A stretch of DNA of 64,000 nucleotides, taken from NCBI RefSeq assembly GCF_900104265.1, contig NZ_FNJJ01000004.1, positions 62,001-126,000 on the forward strand, in the 5' to 3' direction. This document shows positions 1 through 8,671 of the stretch, piece after piece (the stretch's first letter is position 1; every line of letters starts with the position of its first letter). Under the pieces are notes generated by a model. That model made no database searches and had not been told where the DNA came from. It saw nothing but the letters and a program-made list of their open reading frames with translations. The DNA comes from Ectopseudomonas guguanensis. Its GTDB lineage: Bacteria > Pseudomonadota > Gammaproteobacteria > Pseudomonadales > Pseudomonadaceae. The position numbers and the translations under genes are program-made.

Positions 1-924
1 TTTGATCGCGCGGTCGGTCTTCAGATACTGATCCACCGGGTCGACGAAACTCACCCCGAAGTTGCGCCCGAACAGGTCCTGGCAACGGTCAGCGCCCACG
101 CAGCCGCGCAATGCATCCTCCAGGTTGGTGGCGAAGAAGCTGGTCTGCCACTCGGCCGTGAAACCCGCAGCGCTGATCTCGCGACTGCTCGGCAGGTATT
201 CGCCGACGAAGCTCGGATGCGGCCAGTCGGAGTGCAGCTTGACCCGGCTATCGCGCCCGACCGGCACTATCGAGAGCTGCTCGGTGCCCTGCAGTTTCAG
301 ATCGAAGGCGAACTCCAGCGTCTGCCCGCCCTGCGCATCCAGAGCTGGTAGCGGCGCATGCACACCGGCGCCGAAATTATCGTCGCCGCTGCCCGGTGCG
401 AAACTCAACGTCTGGCCATTCAGGCGCAGTTGCAGGTCGTTGCTGATGCCACGGATATCGCTGATGCCGACGGCGAGGAAGGGTTTTTCGAAGCGGTAGA
501 AGCCCAGGTCGTCACCCAGGCCCAGGCGCGCCGGCAGGCGGAATTGACCGCTGATCTGGCTGTCGCTGCGGTACAGACGCGCTTCGTAAATGCCGCGCGC
601 TCGCAGCTCGGTACAGACCTGCCCTTCGAGCACGAAGCGCTCCGGCAGGAAATACAGGCGGCCGCGGCGCTGACGCTCCTCGCTATAGCGCTCGCCAGTC
701 TTCTCGTTGGTTTTCCACTCGTGAGTGGTCTTGATGTAGGGCAGCACCAGGATCGGCCCGGTGATCTGCTGGCGGTAGCTGGAACTGCGGGCGATATCCT
801 GCAGCACCTGATAGCGCAGGCCCTGACGCTCATCGACCAGCCCGTCGATCATCAGCAGGGGAATCATCAACAACAGCATCAACAGGGCGATGGCGCCCAG
901 CTTGAAACCCAGGGAACGGCTCAT
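1..924 (-). CDS. creD: CreD inner-membrane protein, 3' end cut by window start
   Basis: Translating the minus strand from the ATG at 924 gives 308 residues in frame to the window edge. It opens with a hydrophobic segment (about residues 7-26, rich in Leu/Met/Ile) followed by a long extracytoplasmic domain containing 'PILVLPY' and 'RRGRLYFLPE'. This is the pattern of the CreD family (about 450 residues); the C-terminal membrane helices would lie outside the window. CreD is the membrane effector of the CreBC two-component system and affects envelope integrity and beta-lactam response. It normally follows creC directly, but creC here ends at 9381, so the locus is interrupted. I saw only one TTCAC half-site upstream, not a full paired Cre tag. 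Confidence 0.88.
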   Translation of the reverse strand, partial: MSRSLGFKLGAIALLMLLLMIPLLMIDGLVDERQGLRYQVLQDIARSSSYRQQITGPILVLPYIKTTHEWKTNEKTGERYSEERQRRGRLYFLPERFVLEGQVCTELRARGIYEARLYRSDSQISGQFRLPARLGLGDDLGFYRFEKPFLAVGISDIRGISNDLQLRLNGQTLSFAPGSGDDNFGAGVHAPLPALDAQGGQTLEFAFDLKLQGTEQLSIVPVGRDSRVKLHSDWPHPSFVGEYLPSSREISAAGFTAEWQTSFFATNLEDALRGCVGADRCQDLFGRNFGVSFVDPVDQYLKTDRAIK

Positions 925-1196
925 GGCACGGCTCTCCGTAGCGAGTGAAGGTACGGCAGAGTCTGGGCGGCGCGGATGGTCGCTTTATGGAGCGCCGATG
1001 GAGGGCAGATGGAGAATGTGTGGAGTTCTAGACGTCACAGACACGCGTGATTGCACGCCTACAGCGGCAGTGCGACCGTTCGTCAATTCCACTGGAATAC
1101 AGAGATTTTTGCACTAAGGTACTAACTCACTTGTTGCTCACAAGGCGACCGGTAACCGGTTTCATCACGATTTATCCAATCTGATAAGGGACAGAC

Positions 1197-2618
1197 ATGA
1201 ACGAGCGCCAATGGATTTGCGTGGCCAGCGCATGCTTGCTGCTGGCCAGCACCAACCTGTTCGCCCACGGCTATATCAAGCAACCTGAAGCACGCGGCTA
1301 CCTGTGCAAACTGGGTGAGAACAGCGGATGCGGTGCAGTGCAATGGGAACCGCAAAGCCTGGAAGGCTACTCCGGCTTCCCGCAGAGCGGCCCCGCCGAT
1401 GGCCAGATCGCCAGCGCCGGGCTGGCACAATTCGCCCCCCTCAATGAACAGACCGTCAGCCGCTGGGCCAAACGCCCCATTCAGGCGGGACCGACGAACT
1501 TCACCTGGCGCTTCACCGCCAACCACGTCACGCGCAACTGGCGCTACTACATCACCCGCCCCGACTGGTTGGCCAATCAGCCGTTGAACCGCGCCGCGTT
1601 CGAGCTGGTGCCGTTTTGCGTGGTCGATGGCGGCATGCGCCAGCCGCCGCAGGAAGCCACCCACAACTGCGATGTACCGCCGCGCGAAGGCTATCAGGTG
1701 ATCCTGGGCGTCTGGGAAGTGGGCGATACGCCGATGAGCTTCTACAACGTGATCGACGTGATGTTCGGCGATGTGATGACACCGCCCGATCCGTCCGCCT
1801 GGCACGTCAAGGGCATGCTCTACCCCTCGGTGGATCTGCAAGTCGGCGACCAGGCGCTGACCCGCGTATTCGATGCCAGCGGTGAGCGCAGTGACTTGCA
1901 GACTCGCCTGCAGATTGAAACCAGCGAGCAGGGCCAGCGCAACCAGTGGACCTACCTGCTGGCCAGCCGGATCAACCAGCAACAGAGCCAGCTCAAAGCC
2001 GGTCAGCGCGGCAGCAACGGCGCAATTGAGCCGGTGTACGGCCAGAACAGCCTGTATGCTCGCGCCGACAGCGGCATCCAGCGCATCGAGGTGCAGATCG
2101 ACAAGGCCACTGCACCTGACCACGAACTGTTGGTCGACGGCCTGCAGCCCAGCTATCGCATCCGCGGCAGCCAGCTGCGGCTTGACTTCAACGTCACCGC
2201 CGTGGGGGCGCTGCAGATCAGCAGCTACCTCTACGACCACGACGGCAATGCCAAAGGCTTTGCCGCCGCCGAGCTGACCAACAGTAGCCAGCCCTTGAGC
2301 ATAGAGGTCGACAACCCTGCGCCCGGCCATCACCAACTGGTGATCAGTGCCAGAGTGGCCGGCGGCGAGGAGCTGTTTCAGAAAACCTTCGACATGATGT
2401 TCGTCGCAGACGACGAGAGCGCCACCTACGACTTCACCTTCCCTGACGGCCTGCACAGTTACACGGCCGGCACCCGGGTGCTGCAACCCAAGACGGGAAG
2501 GCTGTATCAGTGTCGTCCCTTTCCGCAGAGTGGCTATTGCACGCAATGGTCAGCCGCCTCGACCCAGTTCGAGCCCGGCATCGGCAGCCATTGGCAAGAC
2601 GCCTGGATAGCTGACTGA
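1197..2618 (+). CDS. Secreted AA10 lytic polysaccharide monooxygenase, GbpA-like
   Basis: The 473-residue protein starts with a signal peptide ending at Ala23, so the mature chain begins with His24 (HGYIKQPEARG). This N-terminal His is the first half of the copper histidine brace. The second His is in 'FTANHVTRNW' (His110). The AA10 domain spans roughly residues 24-200, followed by two linker-type domains (about 205-410) and a C-terminal chitin-binding module rich in aromatic residues (about 415-473, ending 'HWQDAWIAD'). That order matches GbpA/colonisation-factor proteins. Expected role: oxidative cleavage of chitin or adhesion to GlcNAc surfaces after type II secretion. The start is supported by an AAGGGA ribosome site. 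It lies within the segment separating creD from creBC. Confidence 0.93.
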   Translation: MNERQWICVASACLLLASTNLFAHGYIKQPEARGYLCKLGENSGCGAVQWEPQSLEGYSGFPQSGPADGQIASAGLAQFAPLNEQTVSRWAKRPIQAGPTNFTWRFTANHVTRNWRYYITRPDWLANQPLNRAAFELVPFCVVDGGMRQPPQEATHNCDVPPREGYQVILGVWEVGDTPMSFYNVIDVMFGDVMTPPDPSAWHVKGMLYPSVDLQVGDQALTRVFDASGERSDLQTRLQIETSEQGQRNQWTYLLASRINQQQSQLKAGQRGSNGAIEPVYGQNSLYARADSGIQRIEVQIDKATAPDHELLVDGLQPSYRIRGSQLRLDFNVTAVGALQISSYLYDHDGNAKGFAAAELTNSSQPLSIEVDNPAPGHHQLVISARVAGGEELFQKTFDMMFVADDESATYDFTFPDGLHSYTAGTRVLQPKTGRLYQCRPFPQSGYCTQWSAASTQFEPGIGSHWQDAWIAD

Positions 2619-2627
2619 GCCAAGCAC

Positions 2628-2656
2628 CGCGCCAGCCGAACTGCCTGGCTGGCGCG
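2628..2656 (+). terminator. Hairpin after the LPMO gene
   Basis: The arms CGCGCCAGCC (2628-2637) and GGCTGGCGCG (2647-2656) pair perfectly over ten bases. They begin 9 bases after the LPMO stop. No T-run follows, so termination is plausible but unproven. Confidence 0.45.
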
Positions 2657-3007
2657 ACCACCCCAATACCCCTGAAAACACCTACGGCACAGGCGCATCC
2701 GCTGCGCCTTGGCGTACCTCTTTGTGGAGCCACAGGCATGCCCAGGCACTGACCCATACCCCCTGACCGCCAGCGTTGCGTGGATCACCCCCTCCCTTTT
2801 CCGGTGTAACCGCAGATCTGGGCCAGGTACCAGCAGCAGTGTTTCCCCTCTCCTTTCGGGCGCCCAAAGGCCGCCTTAGATTTGCTATAAGCTTTTGATT
2901 TTATTGATTTTTTAACACCTTAAAAACGACGAACGGCCTTGGCATTTCGGCACAGTCTCCTAGGGTTCTGACAGCTGCACTACGCGGCACACATTTGGGA
3001 GATAACC
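2657..3007. other. Intergenic region with an AT-rich promoter-like segment
   Basis: About 350 bases without a convincing gene separate the LPMO and protease genes. Most is GC-rich, but roughly 2880-2932 is strikingly AT-rich for this genome, with TATAAG and runs of T and A. This is the natural place for the protease promoter. A GGGAGATAACC ribosome site precedes the ATG at 3008. I could not define a confident -35/-10 pair. Confidence 0.5.
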
Positions 3008-4567
3008 ATGCAAGGATTTCAACGCACCACCGTCTTACTGCTATTGCTCAGCGCAGGCTGCTCGGTCCAGGCCGACGAGAAACCCAGCTTCGCGGCCCAA
3101 GCGCAGATCGCTGTGGACGATCAGCAATCACCGCGCTACATCATCAAATACAAGGAGCTGGCCCCCTCACCGATGAGCCAGGCCAATCAGCCGCAACCCC
3201 TGAGTGCCGGCCGATTCGAAAGCCGCGCCGCCCAGCGCCTGCTCAGCCAGGCCCAGGTGCAACCGCTGATGCATCTGGACAGCCAGGCTGCCAGCGTGGC
3301 GCACCTGAGCCCGGCGCAACTCAAGCAGCTGCAGGCAAACCCGGCGATCGACTATATCGAGCTCGACCCACGCCGCTACCTGATGGCCGAGCAGGTGCCC
3401 TACGGCATCCCCATGGTGCAGGCCGACCTGCTACCGGACAACGCCATTTCCAACATGAAGGTGTGCATCATCGACTCCGGGTACGACCTCGGCCATCAGG
3501 ATCTGCCCTCGGCGGGCATCACTGGCAATGACGGCTATGGCAGCGTCAACAGCGGCAACTGGTATGAGGATGGCGATGGCCACGGCACCCACGTCGCCGG
3601 AACCATCGCCGCGCTGGGCGGCAACAACCTCGGTGTAGTCGGCGTCAGCCCCTCGGGCAATCTGGGGCTGCATATCGTCAAGGTGTTCAACAACAGCGGC
3701 AGCTGGGCCTATGGTTCGGACCTGGTGATGGCCATCCAGCAGTGCCGCGCGGCCAGCTCGACGGTGATCAGCATGAGCCTGGGCGGCGGCGCTTCTTCGA
3801 TAACCGAACGCAATGCCATGGATGCGGCCTACCAGAACGGGGTGCTGGTCGTTGCAGCTGCCGGCAACAGTGGCAACAGCACGCTCTCCTATCCTGCATC
3901 CTATGACTCGGTCGTGTCGGTCGCAGCGGTCGACAGCAGCGGTAATCACGCATCCTTCTCGCAGTACAACAACCAGGTCGAAGTCGCCGCCCCCGGCGTT
4001 GGCGTGCGCTCCACCCTGCCTGGCAACCGCTACGCGAGCTATAACGGCACCTCGATGGCCACACCGCATGTATCGGCGGTTTACGCTCTTGTGTGGAGCC
4101 AGCACCGCCAGTGCACCCCTGCGCAGATTCGCAGGGTGGTCAACATCACCGCCGAAGACCGCGGCACGCCAGGCCGCGACCCCTACTACGGCTACGGCAT
4201 CGTCAAGGCCAAGCGGGCCAGCGACCTGATTGCCCAGCGCGGCTGCGATGTCAGTGATGGCGGCAGTGGTGAAGAGCAGACCTACCCCAACCTCTCCGGC
4301 GCGCGGGGAGCCTGGGTACGCCACAGCGTGGCGGTACCCAGCGGTGCCCGGCGTCTGACGGTGCGGATCAGTGGCGGCAGCGGTGATGCCGACCTTTACA
4401 CCCGCCTGGGCAGCCAGCCCACTACCAGCCAATGGACCTGCCGGCCCTACCTGGAAGGCAATCAGGAAACCTGCATTCAGGAAAATCCTGCCGCCGGCAC
4501 CTGGCATATTGGCGTTATGGGCTATTCCAGCTTCTCTGGCGTGACCCTCTACTGGCGCTACGAGTAG
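3008..4567 (+). CDS. Secreted S8 subtilisin-like serine protease with C-terminal PPC domain
   Basis: The 519-residue protein begins with a hydrophobic leader ending near 'LLSAGC', which could be a Sec signal or a loose lipobox. A propeptide (about 25-135) contains 'RYIIKYKE' and 'IDYIELDPRRYL', typical inhibitor I9-like features. The catalytic triad is visible as Asp156 (IIDSGYD), His192 (GHGTHVAGT) and Ser349 (NGTSMATPH), with the oxyanion Asn287 (AAAGNSGNS). The last 85 residues ('RLTVRISGGSGDADLYTR') form a pre-peptidase C-terminal domain, normally removed after secretion. Function: extracellular proteolysis, substrate unknown. It sits between the LPMO and an SOS operon and has its own terminator, so it is probably monocistronic. 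Confidence 0.94.
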   Translation: MQGFQRTTVLLLLLSAGCSVQADEKPSFAAQAQIAVDDQQSPRYIIKYKELAPSPMSQANQPQPLSAGRFESRAAQRLLSQAQVQPLMHLDSQAASVAHLSPAQLKQLQANPAIDYIELDPRRYLMAEQVPYGIPMVQADLLPDNAISNMKVCIIDSGYDLGHQDLPSAGITGNDGYGSVNSGNWYEDGDGHGTHVAGTIAALGGNNLGVVGVSPSGNLGLHIVKVFNNSGSWAYGSDLVMAIQQCRAASSTVISMSLGGGASSITERNAMDAAYQNGVLVVAAAGNSGNSTLSYPASYDSVVSVAAVDSSGNHASFSQYNNQVEVAAPGVGVRSTLPGNRYASYNGTSMATPHVSAVYALVWSQHRQCTPAQIRRVVNITAEDRGTPGRDPYYGYGIVKAKRASDLIAQRGCDVSDGGSGEEQTYPNLSGARGAWVRHSVAVPSGARRLTVRISGGSGDADLYTRLGSQPTTSQWTCRPYLEGNQETCIQENPAAGTWHIGVMGYSSFSGVTLYWRYE

Positions 4568-4571
4568 TTCG

Positions 4572-4607
4572 CAAGGTCCCGAGGCAGGTAACTGCCCGGG
4601 GCCTTTC
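4572..4607 (+). terminator. Terminator of the S8 protease gene
   Basis: An imperfect hairpin pairs AAGGTCCCGAGGCAG with CTGCCCGGGGCCTT around a GTAA loop. It starts a few bases after the protease stop and is followed by TTTCCCTGTCT. It insulates the protease from the downstream repair operon. Confidence 0.65.
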
Positions 4608-4690
4608 CCTGTCTACCTGTACCGAACGCACCTGCAGGGTTGCAGGCCATCCGTCCCGCCGCCATTGCGTGGCAGCACAGGCACTGGTAT

Positions 4691-4706
4691 CTGTACAAAA
4701 AACCAG
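4691..4706 (+). promoter_or_regulatory. LexA (SOS) box upstream of the FAN1/DinG pair
   Basis: The sequence CTGTACAAAAAACCAG fits the LexA consensus CTG-N10-CAG and is flanked by TA on the right, as in classic SOS boxes. It ends four bases before the ATG at 4711, where repressor binding would block the promoter or ribosome access. From memory, the P. aeruginosa homologues of the next two genes (PA1044, PA1045) belong to its LexA regulon. The inner bases are less symmetric than in the box at 43167. Confidence 0.8.
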
Positions 4707-4710
4707 TACC

Positions 4711-6354
4711 ATGCTCCTCCTCATGCTCGCTCTCGACGCCCCCGAACTCTATTACCTGGCCAACTTCCGCAAGGCTCTCGACTGGCTCGACGCCCATCAC
4801 CGCGACCTGATGGACGACGCCGAGCGCGCCTTCGTCGTGGATTTTCTCCAGCTCCCCCTGCCCGCGCAGGCGCTGTTGGTGCGCCTGGTGATGCGCAAGG
4901 GCGTCCACTTTCGTGTCAGCAAGCTGCGCTATGTGGAGATCGGCGATATTCCAACCGCCGCCGCGCCCTTGCTGGAACTGGGCTGGCTGATTGATTGCGC
5001 CGCACTGAGCTTCGACGAACTTGGCGCCCTGCTGCTCAAGGACGAACTGGCCACGCATTTCGCGGGCGACCTACCTGGCGGCAACCTGAAGAAAAGCGAA
5101 GTGCTCGACTGCCTGCGCGAGCTGCATGTCGAAGCGCGCAGCCTGAGCGACTGGTGCCCGCAACTGGACGAGTGCCTGCTGAGCCTGGCCATCGGCCCGC
5201 TGTGCGACCGCCTGCGCCTGATGTTCTTCGGCAACCTGGCGCAGGACTGGTCGGAGTTCGTCCTGGCCGATCTGGGCATCTTCCGCTACGAGCAGGTACC
5301 GATCACGCCGGGCTCGCGCGGCTTCCGCGACCGTAAGGACGTGGACGATTACCTGCACCTGCGCGCCTGCCGCGAGGCCTTCGACGCAGGCATGGCGGTC
5401 ACCGAGGTGCTGCGGCAGCTTGGCGATTTTTCCAGTGACAACCCCCATATCGGTGAACGCCACCAGCGTCTGCTGCTGCAACTGGCGCAGCATCTGGAAC
5501 GCGCCGGTGAACTGGAATCAGCACTGACGCTGTACCGCGATACCCACGCAGTAGGCTCGCGGCAACGACAGATCCGCGTGCTCGAGCGACTGCATCGGGA
5601 TGGCGAAGCGCTGGCCCTGGCCGAGCAGGTGATCGCAGCGCCGCACAACGCCGAAGAAGCGCAACTGGCCGAACGGGCGCGCACCCGCCTACGCAGGCGT
5701 CTCGGCCTGGCACCTGCGGCCAGGGCGGCGAAGCTGATCGAAGATCGCCTCGACCTGTGCCTGCCGCGCGCCGCCAGTGTCGAACTGGCCGTGGCCATGC
5801 ACCTGGCCGAACCCGATGCCCCCGTGCATTACGTGGAAAACACGCTGATCTGCGGGCTGTTCGGCCTGCTCTGCTGGGAGGCGATCTTCGCTCCGCTGCC
5901 CGGCGCCTTCTTCCACCCCTTCCACGCCGGCCCGGTGGATCTGCACCGCGCCGACTTCCACGCACGGCGCAGCGAACTGTTCGCCGCCTGCCTGGCGCGC
6001 CTGGATGATGGCAGTTACGTCGAGGCCATGCGCCGCACCCACGCCGAGAAGTTCGGCATCCAGTCGCCGTTCGTATTCTGGGATCTGCTCGACGCAGAGC
6101 GCCTGGAACAGGCACTGGCCTGCCTGCCGCCCGCGCACCTGAGTGCCTGGTTCCGCCGCCTGCTCGCAGACATCCGCGAGAACCGCGCGGGCATGCCCGA
6201 CCTGATCCAGTTCTGGCCCAGTGAGGCGCGCTACCGGATGATCGAGGTGAAAGGCCCTGGCGACCGCCTGCAGAACAACCAGAAACGCTGGCTGGCCTTC
6301 TGTGCCGAACACGGCATGCCGGTCAGCGTCTGCTACGTGGAGTGGGACGATTGA
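4711..6354 (+). CDS. FAN1-like structure-specific nuclease, VRR-NUC domain
   Basis: From the ATG at 4711 the protein is 547 residues; an in-frame ATG at 4723 is an equally good start, and neither has a clear Shine-Dalgarno. The C-terminus carries the VRR-NUC signature: Asp497 in 'PDLIQFW' and Glu512/Lys514 in 'IEVKGPGDRLQNNQKRW', the PD-(D/E)XK active site. The middle is helical and repeat-like ('ALTLYRDTHA', 'EALALAEQVI'), as in the TPR region of bacterial FAN1. FAN1 incises flaps and interstrand crosslinks near junctions. It overlaps the next gene by a few bases and follows a LexA box, which indicates an SOS-induced crosslink-repair operon. Confidence 0.9.
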   Translation: MLLLMLALDAPELYYLANFRKALDWLDAHHRDLMDDAERAFVVDFLQLPLPAQALLVRLVMRKGVHFRVSKLRYVEIGDIPTAAAPLLELGWLIDCAALSFDELGALLLKDELATHFAGDLPGGNLKKSEVLDCLRELHVEARSLSDWCPQLDECLLSLAIGPLCDRLRLMFFGNLAQDWSEFVLADLGIFRYEQVPITPGSRGFRDRKDVDDYLHLRACREAFDAGMAVTEVLRQLGDFSSDNPHIGERHQRLLLQLAQHLERAGELESALTLYRDTHAVGSRQRQIRVLERLHRDGEALALAEQVIAAPHNAEEAQLAERARTRLRRRLGLAPAARAAKLIEDRLDLCLPRAASVELAVAMHLAEPDAPVHYVENTLICGLFGLLCWEAIFAPLPGAFFHPFHAGPVDLHRADFHARRSELFAACLARLDDGSYVEAMRRTHAEKFGIQSPFVFWDLLDAERLEQALACLPPAHLSAWFRRLLADIRENRAGMPDLIQFWPSEARYRMIEVKGPGDRLQNNQKRWLAFCAEHGMPVSVCYVEWDD

Positions 6355-8660
6355 GCCTGCGCGTCGCCGTACGCGAACTGTGCGAGTTCACCGCCAAGGA
6401 GGGTGACCTCGACCTGCGCTTCACCCCCTCGCCCACCGCCGCCGAAGGTATGGCCGGACACGCCACCGTGGTCGCCCGGCGCGGCCCGGATTACGTTTCC
6501 GAGCTGCCGCTGGTCGGCGAGTTCGAGGGGCTGACGGTAAGCGGCCGCGCCGACGGCTTTGACCCCGAGTTTCGTCTGCTGGAAGAGATCAAGACCCATC
6601 GCGGCGACATCTCGCGCATCCCCGCCAACCATCGCCTGCTGCACTGGGCGCAGGTCAAGGTGTACGGCTGGCTGCTGTGCCAGGAGCTGGGCTTCGAGGA
6701 ACTGGATCTGGCGGTGGTCTACTTCAACGTCATCACCCAGCAGGAAACGGTGTTCCGCGAACGCCATAGCGCCGCCTCGCTGGGCGAGTTCTTCGCCCTG
6801 CACTGCCGCCGCTATATCGATTGGGCGCGCCAGGAACAGGCGCACCAGCAGGCGCGCAACAAGGCATTGGAGAGTTTGAGCTTCCCCTACGGCGAATTCC
6901 GTCATGGTCAGCGGCAACTGGCCGAAGCCGTGTACCGTGCCGCGCGCGACGGCCACTACCTGCTGGCGCAGGCCACCACCGGCATCGGCAAGACCCTCGG
7001 CACCCTGTTCCCGCAGCTCAAGGCCATGCCCGGCCAGCAGCTCGACCGCCTGTTCTTCCTCAGTGCCAAGACACCGGGCCGGCGCCTGGCGCTGGATGCC
7101 CTGCAACGCCTGCGGGGTCCGGACACCCCACTGCGCGTGCTGGAACACGTGGCCCGCGACAAGGCCTGCGAACACCCGAGCAAGGCCTGCCATGGCGACT
7201 CCTGCCCATTGGCCAAGGGCTTCTACGACCGCCTGCCAGCGGCGCGCAGTGCGGCGCTCAAGGAACGCTGGCTGGATCAGCAGGCCGTGCGCAATATCGC
7301 CATCGCCCACGGCGTGTGCCCCTACTACCTGAGCCAGGAGCTGTGCCGCTGGAGCGACGTGGTGGTGTGCGACTACAACTACTACTTCGACCTCGGCGCC
7401 CTGCTGCACAGCCTCACCCTGATCAACCAGTGGCGCGTCTGCCTGCTGGTGGACGAAGCGCACAACCTGGTGGAGCGCGGGCGTGGCATGTACAGCGCCG
7501 AACTGGATCAGGCCCGTTTCAAGGCCATGTGCCGCGACGCGCCGAAACGCCTGAAAAGCGTGCTGGAACGGGTCGACCGCCACTGGGAGCAACTGCACCG
7601 CGAGCAGGAGGTGCCCTATCAGGTATACCCGCTGGCGCCGGACTTGCTGCTGGCCGCCCTGGGCAAGGCGGTCAGCGCCATCACCGACCTGTTGACCGAT
7701 CAACCCGAAGGCAATGGCGGCGAGCTGCTCAGCTTCTACCTGGACGCCATGCTGTTCTGCCGCCTGGCGGAAAGCTTCGGCCCGCACTCGCTGTTCGACA
7801 TCAGCCGCGTCGAGGCTGGCAATGGGCGCAGCTACTCGACCCTGTGCATCCGCAACATCCTCCCGGCGCCCTTCCTCGGCCCGCGCTTCGAGGAGGCCCA
7901 CAGCGCCACGCTGTTCTCCGCCACCCTCAGCCCCAGCCACTACTATCTCGACCTGCTCGGCCTGCCGGAAGAGACCCAGTGTCTGGATGTCGCCTCGCCG
8001 TTCAGCGCCGAACAACTGCACGTACAGGTGGTGCGCAACCTGTCCACCCGCTACCAGCACCGCGACGCCTCGCTGGCGCCGATCAGCCAGTTGATGGCGC
8101 GCCAATACGCCGAACGCCCCGGCAACTATCTGGCCTTTTTCAGCAGCTACCAGTATCTGGAGCAGGTGCTGCAGCAACTGCGCCGCGACTACCCGCAGAT
8201 TCCGGTGTGGACGCAATCCCGGCAGATGGACGAAGCGGCGCGTCAGGGCTTTATCGAGCGCTTCCAGATCGGCGGACGCGGCATCGGCTTCGCCGTGCTC
8301 GGCGGCGTATTCGGTGAGGGCGTGGATCTACCCGGTGAACGCCTGATCGGCGCCTTCGTCGCCACCCTCGGCCTGGCCCAGCTCAACCCGATCAACGAAG
8401 AAATCCGCCAGCGCATGGACACCCTGTTCGGCAATGGCTACGACTACACCTACCTCTACCCCGGCCTGCAGAAGGTGGTGCAGGCTGCCGGCCGGGTAAT
8501 CCGCACACCCGAAGACACGGGCGTGCTCTACCTGATCGACGACCGCTTCGCCCGCCCGCAAGTGCGCAGACTGCTGCCGAGCTGGTGGCAGGTGGAACTA
8601 CTGCGCTTGCCCGCAGAAACGACGAAGGCGCCCGAACGGGCGCCTTCAGTCGAAAGCTGA
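6351..8660 (+). CDS. DinG/XPD-family ATP-dependent DNA helicase with iron-sulfur cluster motif
   Basis: The reading frame opens at GTG 6342, but TTG 6351, overlapping the upstream stop, gives the expected 'MSLRVAVREL' start, so 6351 is preferred. The N-terminal ~150 residues resemble a RecB/Cas4-like nuclease region ('EEIKTHRGD', 'QVKVYGWLL'). The helicase shows Walker A 'ATTGIGKT', a four-cysteine region ('ACEHPSKACHGDSCPLAKG', 'GVCPYYLSQELC') typical of the XPD/DinG 4Fe-4S domain, a DEAH box ('LLVDEAHNL') and a late 'QAAGRVIRT' motif VI. It probably unwinds damaged or branched DNA for the FAN1-like partner. The final codons run through a terminator-like hairpin at 8625-8646. Confidence 0.9.
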   Translation: MSLRVAVRELCEFTAKEGDLDLRFTPSPTAAEGMAGHATVVARRGPDYVSELPLVGEFEGLTVSGRADGFDPEFRLLEEIKTHRGDISRIPANHRLLHWAQVKVYGWLLCQELGFEELDLAVVYFNVITQQETVFRERHSAASLGEFFALHCRRYIDWARQEQAHQQARNKALESLSFPYGEFRHGQRQLAEAVYRAARDGHYLLAQATTGIGKTLGTLFPQLKAMPGQQLDRLFFLSAKTPGRRLALDALQRLRGPDTPLRVLEHVARDKACEHPSKACHGDSCPLAKGFYDRLPAARSAALKERWLDQQAVRNIAIAHGVCPYYLSQELCRWSDVVVCDYNYYFDLGALLHSLTLINQWRVCLLVDEAHNLVERGRGMYSAELDQARFKAMCRDAPKRLKSVLERVDRHWEQLHREQEVPYQVYPLAPDLLLAALGKAVSAITDLLTDQPEGNGGELLSFYLDAMLFCRLAESFGPHSLFDISRVEAGNGRSYSTLCIRNILPAPFLGPRFEEAHSATLFSATLSPSHYYLDLLGLPEETQCLDVASPFSAEQLHVQVVRNLSTRYQHRDASLAPISQLMARQYAERPGNYLAFFSSYQYLEQVLQQLRRDYPQIPVWTQSRQMDEAARQGFIERFQIGGRGIGFAVLGGVFGEGVDLPGERLIGAFVATLGLAQLNPINEEIRQRMDTLFGNGYDYTYLYPGLQKVVQAAGRVIRTPEDTGVLYLIDDRFARPQVRRLLPSWWQVELLRLPAETTKAPERAPSVES
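8625..8646 (-). terminator. Hairpin shared by the dinG-like 3' end and the convergent small gene
   Basis: The arms AAGGCGCCCG and CGGGCGCCTT pair perfectly around two bases. The hairpin lies inside the last codons of the helicase gene and downstream of the minus-strand stop at 8672. On the minus strand it is followed by CGTCGTTTC, so it more plausibly ends the small minus-strand gene. Confidence 0.5.
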
Positions 8661-8671
8661 GCGAGGCGGTA

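Noticed and set aside
925-1196. A CreB-binding tag upstream of creD
   Set aside because: Only one TTCAC half-site was seen; the paired TTCAC-N6-TTCAC arrangement is absent.
4432-4710. Upstream extension of the FAN1-like frame
   Set aside because: It overlaps the protease 3' end, its terminator and the LexA box; conserved sequence begins after 4711.
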